Source of the DNA: Terriglobia bacterium
Lineage (GTDB): Bacteria > Acidobacteriota > Terriglobia > Bryobacterales > Bryobacteraceae
Direction: 5' to 3'
DNA: 62,207 nucleotides
Assembly: GCA_020073115.1 (NCBI GenBank)
Contig: JAIQFU010000001.1
Location: 91,374 to 153,580 of the forward strand
This document shows, piece after piece, positions 34,420 to 42,706 of this stretch. The notes under the pieces are model-generated. The model saw only the letters and a list, made by a program, of their open reading frames with translations. It did no database searches and was not told the DNA's origin. The first letter of the stretch is position 1; every line of letters starts with the position of its first letter. Position numbers and translations under genes: made by a program.

Positions 34420-34555
34420 CGCGTTGATCGATTCGAGCGCCCGGCGCGCTTTGTCTTTTGCGTATCTACCAAGAGAAATTGGCCCGGCCCTCCCAGCACG
34501 ACGTCAATGTTAAATCGGGGTATCTTCGGCCGGCGGCCCCGGCCCGGCTGCCCTC

Positions 34556-35299
34556 TTATTCGCCGGCCGCCTGCGCTTTCGTCTTCGCGGGCCGCCCGAA
34601 ATTCCGGAAATACACTTCGGCCGGATTTCCCATCGCCAGGCTGTACGCGGGCACGTCTGAAATAACCACGCTATTCGCCCCGATTACCGCGCCCTCGCCG
34701 ACCGTAACGCCTTTCATAATGTGGCTGCCGTTTCCGATCCACGCATTCCGGCAGATTCTTACCGGCCGGATATCCGCCGCATGCACCGGCGCGTTCTGCG
34801 CCCTCAGGTCCGCTTCACGCGGATGGCCGTCCGTGTCGGAGATGCGGCAGTCGAACGAAATCAGCGCATCCTCCTCGATGACTACCTCCCGCGACACCGT
34901 TATGGTCACGTTCCAGTTGATGGCCGCGCGGTCTTTGATAATCAATTTCGGCTGTTCCAGTTGCCCGCCTGAAAGGATACTGACCCGGCCGCCCAGGCTG
35001 ACATCGTCCCCGATATGAATCTCCGCGTGGCCGCTGACGAACGGCAGGCCGCCCAGCACGAGATTCTTGCCCACGGACGCACACCGCGCCTGAAAGAGAG
35101 GATGCCGGTAGAACACGGTCACAAGCAGCCGCGCCACCATAATTACGCCGAAATGCGCTTCGTATAAAAGCCGCAGCGGCGGCTTCAGAAAAGTGGGCAA
35201 TCGCGGCGCCCGGGGCAGCGCGATCCACCGCGCCAGGGAACGGATGCGCCGGTATACCGGGCCCTCGCCCTTCTTTATCTTCCGGATCAGGTTATTCAT
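34556..35299 (-). CDS. Hexapeptide-repeat O-acyltransferase
   Basis: A 247-residue left-handed beta-helix acyltransferase. After a ~70-residue N-terminal region, repeats run through IHIGDDVSLGGRVSI, LISFDCRISDTDGHP (a D-T-D-x-H variant in the catalytic-loop position), CRNAWIGNGSHIMKGVTVGEGAVIGA. The final GNPAEVYFRNF segment is a standard ending. It probably acylates a hydroxyl on the glycan. The ATG at 35299 is preferred over an upstream extension. It is the first gene of a minus-strand unit divergent from the acyl carrier protein operon. Confidence 0.86.
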   Translation of the reverse strand: MNNLIRKIKKGEGPVYRRIRSLARWIALPRAPRLPTFLKPPLRLLYEAHFGVIMVARLLVTVFYRHPLFQARCASVGKNLVLGGLPFVSGHAEIHIGDDVSLGGRVSILSGGQLEQPKLIIKDRAAINWNVTITVSREVVIEEDALISFDCRISDTDGHPREADLRAQNAPVHAADIRPVRICRNAWIGNGSHIMKGVTVGEGAVIGANSVVISDVPAYSLAMGNPAEVYFRNFGRPAKTKAQAAGE

Positions 35300-35461
35300 C
35301 CCACTTTGGCACCTTATTACAGCACAAGTGCTCTCCGGCCCGCTTCGGCCGCGCCCCACGCCCCCGCCGCATTTCAAACCCTATTTGCGCCCGTCGCTCA
35401 TCCCGCCGGATGGTATCGTATGCGTGAAAGCAGTTCAAATCGGCTCTGAAACGGGGTTTGA
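35300..35461. promoter_or_regulatory. Divergent intergenic region
   Basis: A 162-base gap between the minus-strand acyltransferase and the plus-strand acyl carrier protein gene. A short AT-rich stretch precedes the acyltransferase, and ATCGTATGCG lies about 45 bases before the ACP gene as a weak -10-like candidate. No gene is supported here. Confidence 0.35.
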
Positions 35462-35695
35462 ATGACGCGGGAACAGTTTCTTATGGAAATGGACCAACTC
35501 CTGGAACTCGCGCCCGGCACGCTGGGAGGACCGGAGAAGTTGGAGGATCTCGAGGAGTGGAACTCCACGGCGATGATCAGCTTCATCGCCCTTGCGGACG
35601 CCAACAACGGCACGCGCGTAGCGCCGCGGCAGATGGTGAATTGCGCCACCGTGGCCGACCTTCTCGCTCTGGCCCACGTGGACTCCGCCGGTTAA
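35462..35695 (+). CDS. Acyl carrier protein-like
   Basis: A 77-residue acidic protein of acyl-carrier size. The helix-II segment EEWNSTAMISFIALADANNG places a Ser at residue 35 in the position of the phosphopantetheine-bearing Ser (usually DSL). The C-terminal ATVADLLALA is typical. It would carry an acyl chain as a phosphopantetheine thioester. The next gene encodes a KAS III homologue 24 bases downstream, so the pair probably works together in a dedicated acylation. Confidence 0.75.
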   Translation: MTREQFLMEMDQLLELAPGTLGGPEKLEDLEEWNSTAMISFIALADANNGTRVAPRQMVNCATVADLLALAHVDSAG

Positions 35696-35719
35696 CGGCT
35701 CACCGCCCTGGAGAATCGG

Positions 35720-36775
35720 ATGCAAGCCGCTGTTTCGGCGATTGAATATTACCTACCCGAGCAAACCCTTTCCACGGCGGAGCTCGCCGCTGAATTCCCG
35801 GATTGGGGCGTGGAAAAAATCGATCGGAAAACGGGCATCCGGGAGCGCCGCATCGCCGCCCCCGGCCAATGCTCTTCGGATCTCGCCGTGGCGGCCGCCC
35901 GCAAGCTGTTCGCTTCCGGCGCCTGCCGGCCCGAAGACGTCGATTACCTGCTGCTCTGTACCGAAACCCCGGATTATTTTGTCCCTACGACCGCCTGCAT
36001 TATTCAGGACAGCCTGGGCCTCCCCATGAGCGCCGGCGCCCTGGATTTCAATCTCGGGTCTTCGGGCTATATCTACGGTTTCGGATTGGCCCAGGGTCTC
36101 ATCTCGTCCGGACAGGCAGCCCGCGTCCTGCTGCTGACCGCGGATGTGTACAGCCGGTTCCTGCATCCCCGCGACCGCAGCGTGCGCACGATCTTCGGAG
36201 ACGCTGCCACCGCGACCCTGCTCGCCGGCGCCGACCTGGACGCGCCCCTCATCGGCCCCTTCGTTTATGGCTCCGACGGCCGCGGCGCCCCCAATCTCAT
36301 CGTCCCCGCCGGCGGCATGCGGCGCCCGCACTCCGCCGAGTCCGCGGTGGCAGTCGAGGACCAGGCCGGAAATGTCCGCAGCCAGGACAACCTGTTCATG
36401 AACGGCGGCGAGATCTTTCTCTTCACGCTGGACGTGGTGCCCCTCGTCATCGGCCAACTGCTGCAAAAGGCCGGCCTGGCGTTGTCCGATATCGATTTCT
36501 TCGTTTTTCATCAGGCCAACCAGTCCATGCTCGATCCCCTCAGAAAACGCATGGGGATCCCCGCGGAGAAGTTTCAAATCTCGCTCGCGCACTGTGGAAA
36601 TACCGTTTCTTCCAGTATTCCCATCGCCCTCAAAGACGCCGCCGCCGCCGGCAGCATCCCCGACGGGGCGCTGGTCATGCTGGTCGGATTCGGCGCCGGC
36701 TATTCCTGGGGCGCAACCCTCGTCCGCTGGCGCGCGATCGGGAGCGCGCTGTTGTCCAACCGAAATGCCCGATGA
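35720..36775 (+). CDS. KAS III (FabH-like) homologue with Ser in place of the catalytic Cys
   Basis: A 351-residue thiolase-fold protein. It matches FabH in overall length and in the His (264, FHQANQSM) and Asn (294, HCGNTVSSS) of the catalytic triad. The nucleophile position reads FNLGSSGYIYG: Ser114 replaces Cys, as the codon TCT confirms. KAS III enzymes with this change are known in polyketide priming and acyl transfer (for example DpsC). It may use the adjacent ACP to transfer or prime an acyl group rather than do ordinary chain initiation. Downstream genes (Gfo/Idh, epimerase, flippase) suggest the acyl group ends on a sugar. Confidence 0.88.
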   Translation: MQAAVSAIEYYLPEQTLSTAELAAEFPDWGVEKIDRKTGIRERRIAAPGQCSSDLAVAAARKLFASGACRPEDVDYLLLCTETPDYFVPTTACIIQDSLGLPMSAGALDFNLGSSGYIYGFGLAQGLISSGQAARVLLLTADVYSRFLHPRDRSVRTIFGDAATATLLAGADLDAPLIGPFVYGSDGRGAPNLIVPAGGMRRPHSAESAVAVEDQAGNVRSQDNLFMNGGEIFLFTLDVVPLVIGQLLQKAGLALSDIDFFVFHQANQSMLDPLRKRMGIPAEKFQISLAHCGNTVSSSIPIALKDAAAAGSIPDGALVMLVGFGAGYSWGATLVRWRAIGSALLSNRNAR

Positions 36776-36827
36776 TACTATACGGTCCGAGGGGATCGGC
36801 TGGCCGTTTAGTCCTTACCGGCTCTGA

Positions 36828-37910
36828 ATGTCTTTTATGAACGACCAAAACTGGACGCGCCCTCCCTTCAGGCTGGCCGTCGTCGGGTGCGGGGCGGTCA
36901 CCGAGGCCTGCCACCTTCCCGCCGCTCTGAAATCCTCGTTGGTAGAAGTGACCGCGCTGGTCGATCCGGCGCTCGAGCGCGCCGAAAGGTTGACCCGCCG
37001 TTTCGGGCTACGCTCCCGGGTCGCTGCCCGCTTGGAAGACGTAATCGATCTTGCCGATGGCGTGCTTATCGCCACCCCGAACCACACCCACTTCGACCTG
37101 GCCCGCCTCGTTCTGGAACGGAAACTCCCCGTGCTCGTGGAGAAGCCGTTGACCACCAGCTACGATCAGGCGCTGGAACTCTGCCGGCTGGCGGAAACCA
37201 ACCATACGACCCTTGCCGTCGGCTTCTGGACTCGTTTTCAACCTTGCGTCCGGCTCATGAAGTCCCTTCTTCAAACGGGGTATCTCGGCGCCGTGCGGGG
37301 CTTCCATTGCGAATCCGGATCGCGTGGCGGCTGGTCCCCGGTCTCCGCTTACAATCTGGATGCCAAGCTTGCCGGCGGCGGCATCCTCGTGGTTACCGGG
37401 ACCCACTATCTGGACCGCATCCTGGATTGGTTCGGCGAGCCCGAGATAGTGGAATTTCGCGACGACAGCTTCGGCGGTCCGGAGGCCAATTGCTTCGGCC
37501 GGCTTCGTTACCAGGGCGCTTCGGGTCCCTTCGAAGGCAGTTTCCTGGTATCGAAGACCGCGGGACTCAAGAATCGCTTCTTCCTCGAAACCGAACGGTA
37601 TAGCTGCGAGGTCACCGAGACCGAACCGAACGACATCATCGCGCGGCCTCACGACCACCCCGATCTCGTCCTCCGCCTGGGCTCCTCCTGCCTCCCGCGC
37701 GCAAAAAACGCGGACTACTACCAGCTTCAGCTCGAAGATTTCATCGCATCGGCCCGGTCCGGCAAGCCGCCCCTGGTGGACGGCCGATCGGGCGCCAAAT
37801 CCGTGAAGCTCGTGGCGGACCTCTACGCCCACCGGCTCCAGTTGGAGGAGCCTTGGATGTGGTATCGCAGGCCGGGAGCGGAGCCATGCGGTTTAACCGG
37901 GGGAGCGTGA
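36828..37910 (+). CDS. Gfo/Idh/MocA-family oxidoreductase
   Basis: A 360-residue NAD(P)-dependent dehydrogenase. The Rossmann segment is LAVVGCGAVTEACHLPA, the catalytic region is VLVEKPLTTS with the conserved Glu-Lys-Pro, and GTHYLDRILDWFGEP supplies the His of the active site. The C-terminal alpha/beta domain is complete. Family members oxidise or reduce sugar hydroxyls (for example WlbA/WbpB on UDP-GlcNAcA). An ATG 9 bases downstream (36837) is an equally good start. Its neighbours are the acyl carrier pair upstream and an epimerase downstream (4-base gap). Confidence 0.88.
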   Translation: MSFMNDQNWTRPPFRLAVVGCGAVTEACHLPAALKSSLVEVTALVDPALERAERLTRRFGLRSRVAARLEDVIDLADGVLIATPNHTHFDLARLVLERKLPVLVEKPLTTSYDQALELCRLAETNHTTLAVGFWTRFQPCVRLMKSLLQTGYLGAVRGFHCESGSRGGWSPVSAYNLDAKLAGGGILVVTGTHYLDRILDWFGEPEIVEFRDDSFGGPEANCFGRLRYQGASGPFEGSFLVSKTAGLKNRFFLETERYSCEVTETEPNDIIARPHDHPDLVLRLGSSCLPRAKNADYYQLQLEDFIASARSGKPPLVDGRSGAKSVKLVADLYAHRLQLEEPWMWYRRPGAEPCGLTGGA

Positions 37911-37914
37911 GCCC

Positions 37915-39096
37915 ATGCGGCACGAAACACTCGCCATTATCGGAGCCTCGGGATTTGTCGGATCCGCGCTTTGTGAGCGTCTTCATTTCGAAGGCTGCTG
38001 GAAATTCCTGCCTTTCATCCATTCCAGCGGCGCCGCCGCCCGCCTGGCCCGGCTCCCGCTGGCCGAAACTCCACGCGTCCTCGATCTGCTCGATTTCGAC
38101 GCTCTCCGGGCCACCCTCCGCGACGATATGATCGTCGTCAATTGCGGGCGCGGCGACAACCAGGCGCTGTCTCGCGGCTTTCAAAACCTGGTCCAGGCGG
38201 CCCGCGCCGCCAAGGTCCGTAAATTCATCCACATCGGCAGCGTGGCGATATACGGCGACGATCCGCTTCCCGCCAGCGCGGACCCGTCCTGCCCCGTGAA
38301 CGCGCAGGCCACCGATTACGGACTCGTCAAACAACGCCAGGACGAACTGGTCTTCCGCCTGCACGCCGGCGGCGTTCCAAGCTACATCCTCTGTCCTTCC
38401 AACATCGCGGGCCCCTACGGGCTGACGTCGGTTGGTCTGGTTCAGCGCTTCGCCGCGGATCCTCTTCCCCTGGTTGACGAAGGGCGCTATCCCTGCAATC
38501 TCGTCCACGTGGACAACCTGGTGGAGGCCATTTTGACCGCCGCCGCGAGCGACCGTGGAGCCGGGCGCCGCTATTTCGTCAACGAGCTGGAACCCATCAG
38601 CTGGAAACGGTATTTTGACGATTTCTCGCGCCTGCTGGGCATCCGCGCCACCTATCTTCCGGTCTCCCGGGATGCCGTCATCGCCTCCATGGCGCCCGTT
38701 CCCGTTGCTTCCAGGGGCCTTTACGAACACGCCAGGATCGCTCTCTCCGGCGAGTTTCGCAGAACCCTGTTGATGATGCCTGTCTTGGAATGGTTGAACG
38801 GCCGCGCCGCCGCGGCCTTCGAAGCCATGCCCGGGGGTTGGCGCCGGAGCATTCGCCGCAAGTTCGAGAGGCCCGTCAGGCTCCCGAAAACTCCCGCCGG
38901 CCCTTCCTTGTCGGATGCCTGGGTACGCCTCCAGGCCAGGCGTCCCTTCCATAGCCCGGAAACCCTGGTCCAGGAATTAGCATTCAAACCTGCCCTGACG
39001 TACGAGAAGGGTCTGGAGCTGACCGCGCAATGGTTCCGTTTGTTTGGCATCGGCGCCGCCCGCCCCGGTTATTGCCATGATGCCTTCTCCGGTTGA
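37915..39096 (+). CDS. NAD-dependent epimerase/dehydratase family protein
   Basis: A 393-residue extended SDR. GASGFVGSAL is the NAD motif, IGSVAIYGDDP contains the catalytic Ser, and YGLVKQRQ the Tyr and Lys. CPSNIAGPYG and VHVDNLVEAIL are typical of nucleotide-sugar epimerases. The C-terminus is about 80 residues longer than GalE-like enzymes. The product is probably a modified nucleotide sugar. The 3' end overlaps the flippase start by 20 bases. Confidence 0.84.
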   Translation: MRHETLAIIGASGFVGSALCERLHFEGCWKFLPFIHSSGAAARLARLPLAETPRVLDLLDFDALRATLRDDMIVVNCGRGDNQALSRGFQNLVQAARAAKVRKFIHIGSVAIYGDDPLPASADPSCPVNAQATDYGLVKQRQDELVFRLHAGGVPSYILCPSNIAGPYGLTSVGLVQRFAADPLPLVDEGRYPCNLVHVDNLVEAILTAAASDRGAGRRYFVNELEPISWKRYFDDFSRLLGIRATYLPVSRDAVIASMAPVPVASRGLYEHARIALSGEFRRTLLMMPVLEWLNGRAAAAFEAMPGGWRRSIRRKFERPVRLPKTPAGPSLSDAWVRLQARRPFHSPETLVQELAFKPALTYEKGLELTAQWFRLFGIGAARPGYCHDAFSG

Positions 39097-40567
39097 GTAC
39101 CCTGGTTCCGAGTTGGGCCGCGCCGCCCTCGACCGCCGGCTTGTCTCCGGCGTGGCCTGGACCGCGGTGGCCCGGTGGGGCGGGCAGATCGTCTCCTGGG
39201 CCTCCATGCTCCTGCTGGCCAAACTCCTCTCTCCCGAGGATTTCGGCCTCTTCGGCATGACCACCCTGTTCCTGGGTTTCGTCACCGTCGTCAGCGAGTT
39301 CGGAATCGGCAGCGCCATCCTCATGCTGCGGGAACTCTCCCCCGGCGAGATCCGGCAAATGCACGCCCTCTCCCTGCTCCTGGGAGCCGCCGGGAGCATT
39401 CTGTCCCTCTGCGCCGCGCGGCCGGTCGCCGCTTTTTTCCATAATTCCCGGCTCGAGCCGCTGGTCGCCGTCATGGGAATCGGATTTCTGCTATCCGGCG
39501 TCCGGGTGGTTCCGCAATCGGTTCTTCTCCGGGACCTGAAATTCAAGCTGGTGTCCGGGCTCGAGGCCCTCATGGTCGTGGTCCAGGCGCTCGCCAGCGT
39601 GCTTTTGGCCTGGCTCGGCATGCGCTACTGGTCGCTCGTGTTGGGAGGGCTCATCGCCAGCGCCGCGGCCTCGCTGCTTTTCTACATCGCATCTCCCTGC
39701 GCCTTCGCCAGGCCCGTTCTCGGGCAACTCAGAGGGGAATTGCGGTACAGCCGCCGCGTCCTGATGGGGCGCGTCACCTGGTATCTCTATTCGAACGCCG
39801 ATTTCGCCGTGGCCGGCCGGTTCCTCGGAGAGGCCGCCCTGGGCGTCTACAACATGGCCTGGAACCTCGCCAACCTTCCCCTGGACCGCATCGCCACCCT
39901 CATTTTTCGAGTCACGCCCTCCATCTTCTCCAGCGTGCAGCACGATGCCGCCGAGTTGCGGCGTTACCTGCGGGTGTTGACCGAGGGAATGTCCCTGATT
40001 GTCTTCCCGGTCGGAATCGGAGTGGCGCTCGTGGCCGATCCTCTGGTTGCGGCGGCGTTTGACAAGAGGTGGGCCGGTCTCGCGATGCCCCTCCGCCTGC
40101 TCGCTCTCAACGCCGTGCTGCGCTGTCTCACGATTCTGTACGGCCAGGTTCAAACAACCATCCGGGACGTGCGCTACGGCATGTGGCAGGGCATCGTCAG
40201 CCTCGCCGTGCTCCCCGTCTCGTTCTGGTATGCCAGCCGCTGGGGCGGAAGCGGAATCGCCGCCGCCTGGCTGTGCCTGTACCCCCTTCTAAACGGCCCG
40301 CCGCTGTTTCGCGTGCTGCGCAAAATCGCCATGCCCAAAAGCGAGTACCTCCGGGCCATCGCGCCTGCCGGACTGGCGTCCGCCGCCATGGCCGCCGCCG
40401 TCCTGGCCGCCGGCCTCTACGCGCCGGCGCTCCGCCCGCTCCCGGAATTGCTGGCCCGGACGGCCCTCGGCGCGGCCGTCTACCTCGGCGTCCTGTTCCT
40501 GTTCTTCCGCGGGCGCGTCAATGTTTTTCTGTCGCTCGTTCTCCGCCCGAAATCGGCGGCCGCATGA
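39077..40567 (+). CDS. Wzx-type polysaccharide flippase (MOP superfamily)
   Basis: A 496-residue membrane protein with about 12-14 hydrophobic segments. Conserved regions are RRLVSGVAWTAVARWGGQIVSW at the N-terminus, LLSPEDFGLFGMTTLFLGF, and YSRRVLMGRVTWYLYSNADFAVAGRFLG, all characteristic of Polysacc_synt/Polysacc_synt_3 exporters. It would flip a lipid-linked repeat unit across the inner membrane. The start is ATG at 39077 or 39080; an upstream TTG extension overlapping the epimerase gene is not needed. Wzy and Wzz partners are not evident in the window. Confidence 0.9.
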   Translation: MMPSPVEYPGSELGRAALDRRLVSGVAWTAVARWGGQIVSWASMLLLAKLLSPEDFGLFGMTTLFLGFVTVVSEFGIGSAILMLRELSPGEIRQMHALSLLLGAAGSILSLCAARPVAAFFHNSRLEPLVAVMGIGFLLSGVRVVPQSVLLRDLKFKLVSGLEALMVVVQALASVLLAWLGMRYWSLVLGGLIASAAASLLFYIASPCAFARPVLGQLRGELRYSRRVLMGRVTWYLYSNADFAVAGRFLGEAALGVYNMAWNLANLPLDRIATLIFRVTPSIFSSVQHDAAELRRYLRVLTEGMSLIVFPVGIGVALVADPLVAAAFDKRWAGLAMPLRLLALNAVLRCLTILYGQVQTTIRDVRYGMWQGIVSLAVLPVSFWYASRWGGSGIAAAWLCLYPLLNGPPLFRVLRKIAMPKSEYLRAIAPAGLASAAMAAAVLAAGLYAPALRPLPELLARTALGAAVYLGVLFLFFRGRVNVFLSLVLRPKSAAA

Positions 40568-40607
40568 ACGAACTGCAAACGCCCCGAAAGCTGCTAAAAT
40601 CCCGTCC

Positions 40608-41384
40608 GTGAGCGTCCGCCCATCGAGCATCGCGCGCCAATTCCGCACCCTGTGGACCGGCGTCCGGGCCAACGGATTCTCGCATACCGCGGGCTACGTC
40701 CGCTCCCGGGTGCGCGACGCCTACAAAGTCTATGTCGATGGCAGTTTCGACCGCCGCTACGGAACCGACACGGCGGGGTGGGTGGACCTGACCGACCTGA
40801 CATGCGTCGGCGCCGGCGGCATCGAGCAATCCATCTATTACGAAGCCACCGCCGAGCCTATTTTCTACCAGCTTTTCGGCGCCCTCCCCAAGCTGGAATA
40901 CGAGAAGTTCACGTTTGTCGATTACGGTTCCGGCAAGGGCCGCATCCTGCTGCTCGCGGCGCAACACCCCTTCCGCGCCGTCACGGGGGTGGAGTTCGCG
41001 GTGGAACTCCACGAGACAGCGTTGCGGAATTTCGAGCGCTACCGCAACCCCAAACAGAAGTGCTTCGCCCTTTCCTCCGTCCTCATGGATGCGGCCGATT
41101 ATGATCCGCCGGACGGCCCGTGCGTCTTCATGTTCCACAGCCCGTTCCGGCGTCCTCTTCTCACGCCCATCATTGAACGGATTAAGCGGTCGATTCGGGA
41201 AAATCCGCGGGAAGCCTACCTCATCTATTACGGGACGATTCCCGACTGCGTGGAGTATATCCTGAATTGCGGAATCCCCTGCCGCGAAATTCAGTTGCAG
41301 CATCATTACACGGAGAGGACCCAGACCCGACGCGCATTCCTCTTGACCGCCGCGCCGGCCGCCCGCTCCCAGCCGGCCTGCTAA
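40608..41384 (+). CDS. Class I SAM methyltransferase-like protein
   Basis: A 258-residue protein starting at GTG 40608; longer in-frame extensions overlap the flippase gene and are rejected. Motif I is FVDYGSGKGRILLLAA, followed by VTGVEFAVELHETALRN and CVFMFHSPFRR, a methyltransferase arrangement. About 80 residues precede the SAM domain and are not recognised. The substrate is unknown. It is the last gene of the plus-strand unit 35462-41384. Confidence 0.7.
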   Translation: MSVRPSSIARQFRTLWTGVRANGFSHTAGYVRSRVRDAYKVYVDGSFDRRYGTDTAGWVDLTDLTCVGAGGIEQSIYYEATAEPIFYQLFGALPKLEYEKFTFVDYGSGKGRILLLAAQHPFRAVTGVEFAVELHETALRNFERYRNPKQKCFALSSVLMDAADYDPPDGPCVFMFHSPFRRPLLTPIIERIKRSIRENPREAYLIYYGTIPDCVEYILNCGIPCREIQLQHHYTERTQTRRAFLLTAAPAARSQPAC

Positions 41385-41493
41385 GGTTTCAGAAATAGCT
41401 TACCTGACCGCCCCCCGCTCATCCGGGGAGCCCCACTTCGCGACTTTCAGGCTGCGGGCAGCGAGGCTGCGGCGGGTTCCGGGGCGCGGACAG

Positions 41494-41518
41494 GACAGGA
41501 GTAGCGCCCCAACCTGTC
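41494..41518. terminator. Inverted repeat between convergent genes
   Basis: The arms gacagg (41494-41499) and cctgtc (41513-41518) flank a 13-base loop, immediately before the end of the opposing GT4 gene and 110 bases after the methyltransferase stop. A second gacagg at 41489-41494 allows an alternative pairing. No T tract is present, so a transcript-end or dispersed-repeat role is uncertain. Confidence 0.35.
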
Positions 41519-42706
41519 TCACGCACCAACGCCGGAATGCAGATCCGCCGGACGGGCGCACGCTTCGGCGGTCGCCGGGATCCCGTACAACTTCATCAAC
41601 TCCGCAACGTTACGCTGCAGGTCGAAGAGTTCTTCCACCCTGGCGCGTCCCGCCTCGCCCATCCGCCGGCGAAGCGAAACGTCTCCCAGCAATTCCAGGA
41701 TCCGTTCCGCGACCATCTCCGGACGCCGGGGGGGAACCAGGAACCCGGAAACGCCGTCCTCGACGACTTCCGGTATTCCGCCTACGCCGGTCGCGACCAC
41801 CGGTTTTCGACAAGCCATCGCTTCGGCGATCACCCAGCCGAAAGCTTCTTCCCAGCGCGACAACTGGCAAACCACATCGGCGGCGGCGTAAACGCCCTCA
41901 GACAATGGGTCTTCCAGGAGCCCTGTCCACGTGACATGATCCGCGATCCCGGTTTTCTCGGCGTACCCCATGTATTCGCGCCGGCATGGGCCTTCGCCGG
42001 CAATCACGAAATGCGCGTTGGCCCCGGCCTCCAGCATCAGCCTGGCGGCATCCAACAGATCGAGAATGCCCTTGTCGGGAATCATCCAGCTCACCTGAAG
42101 GACGATGCGGCGGTCTTCGGGGATGGAATACCTGTTCCGAAATGCCGCGGCGCCGCCCACCGGCCTCGTCAGATCGACGCCGTTATAAATCCGCGACACG
42201 CGGCCGTTCCGGACTAGTCCCACGGCATCGATGCATCGCGCCACGAAATCGCTTACCGCGACGACGCGGCTTACGGGCCAGTTCACCACCTGCCTGGCGG
42301 CGCGCTTCCACAATGCCGAGCGGGCCGGCGCGCGCCGCCTTCCGGGCGGGAGTTTTGGTCCGTCAGAAAAATGCGCCGGATGGAACAACACCGCGCCAGC
42401 CAGGGATAGGCGCCCAGAAGCCCGAGAAAGTACAGGTGCAGGATATGGGGGTGGTATCGCTTGAGAAGCCCGATCGTCTTCCACAGGGCGGTCCAGCCCG
42501 GCCGCGTGCAGCCCGGAATGATCTCGATGACGACGCCGGAGCGTTCGAGGAATTGACGAACGGCCGGCGCCGGTTCGCCGAGAAAACAAAAGACGCTTTT
42601 CCAGCCCGCGCCGGCGAGTTGGGAAGCAACCCCCCCCCGCGAACATTTCGAGACCGCCGATCCTCTGGGGAACGAGGCCGCAGACGGAGAGCACGCATCT
42701 CCCCAT
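41519..42706 (-). pseudogene. GT4 glycosyltransferase with two compensating frameshifts
   Basis: The reading frame from ATG 42706 (MGRCVLSVCGLVPQRIGG) to the stop at 41519 is open for 395 residues, but the middle is out of frame. The frame breaks at a run of nine G (minus strand; 42630-42638). One G fewer would continue with VASQLAGAGWKSVFCFLGE and then PHILHLYFLGLLGAYPWL, typical GT4 acceptor-domain sequence, until a stop near 42283. A second shift near 42320-42345 restores the frame at LWKRAARQVVNWPVSRVVAV, and the C-terminal GT domain (YNGVDLTRP, FGWVIAEAMACRKPVV) is intact. This may be two sequencing errors, a phase-variable tract plus a compensating mutation, or a pseudogene. Confidence 0.8.
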
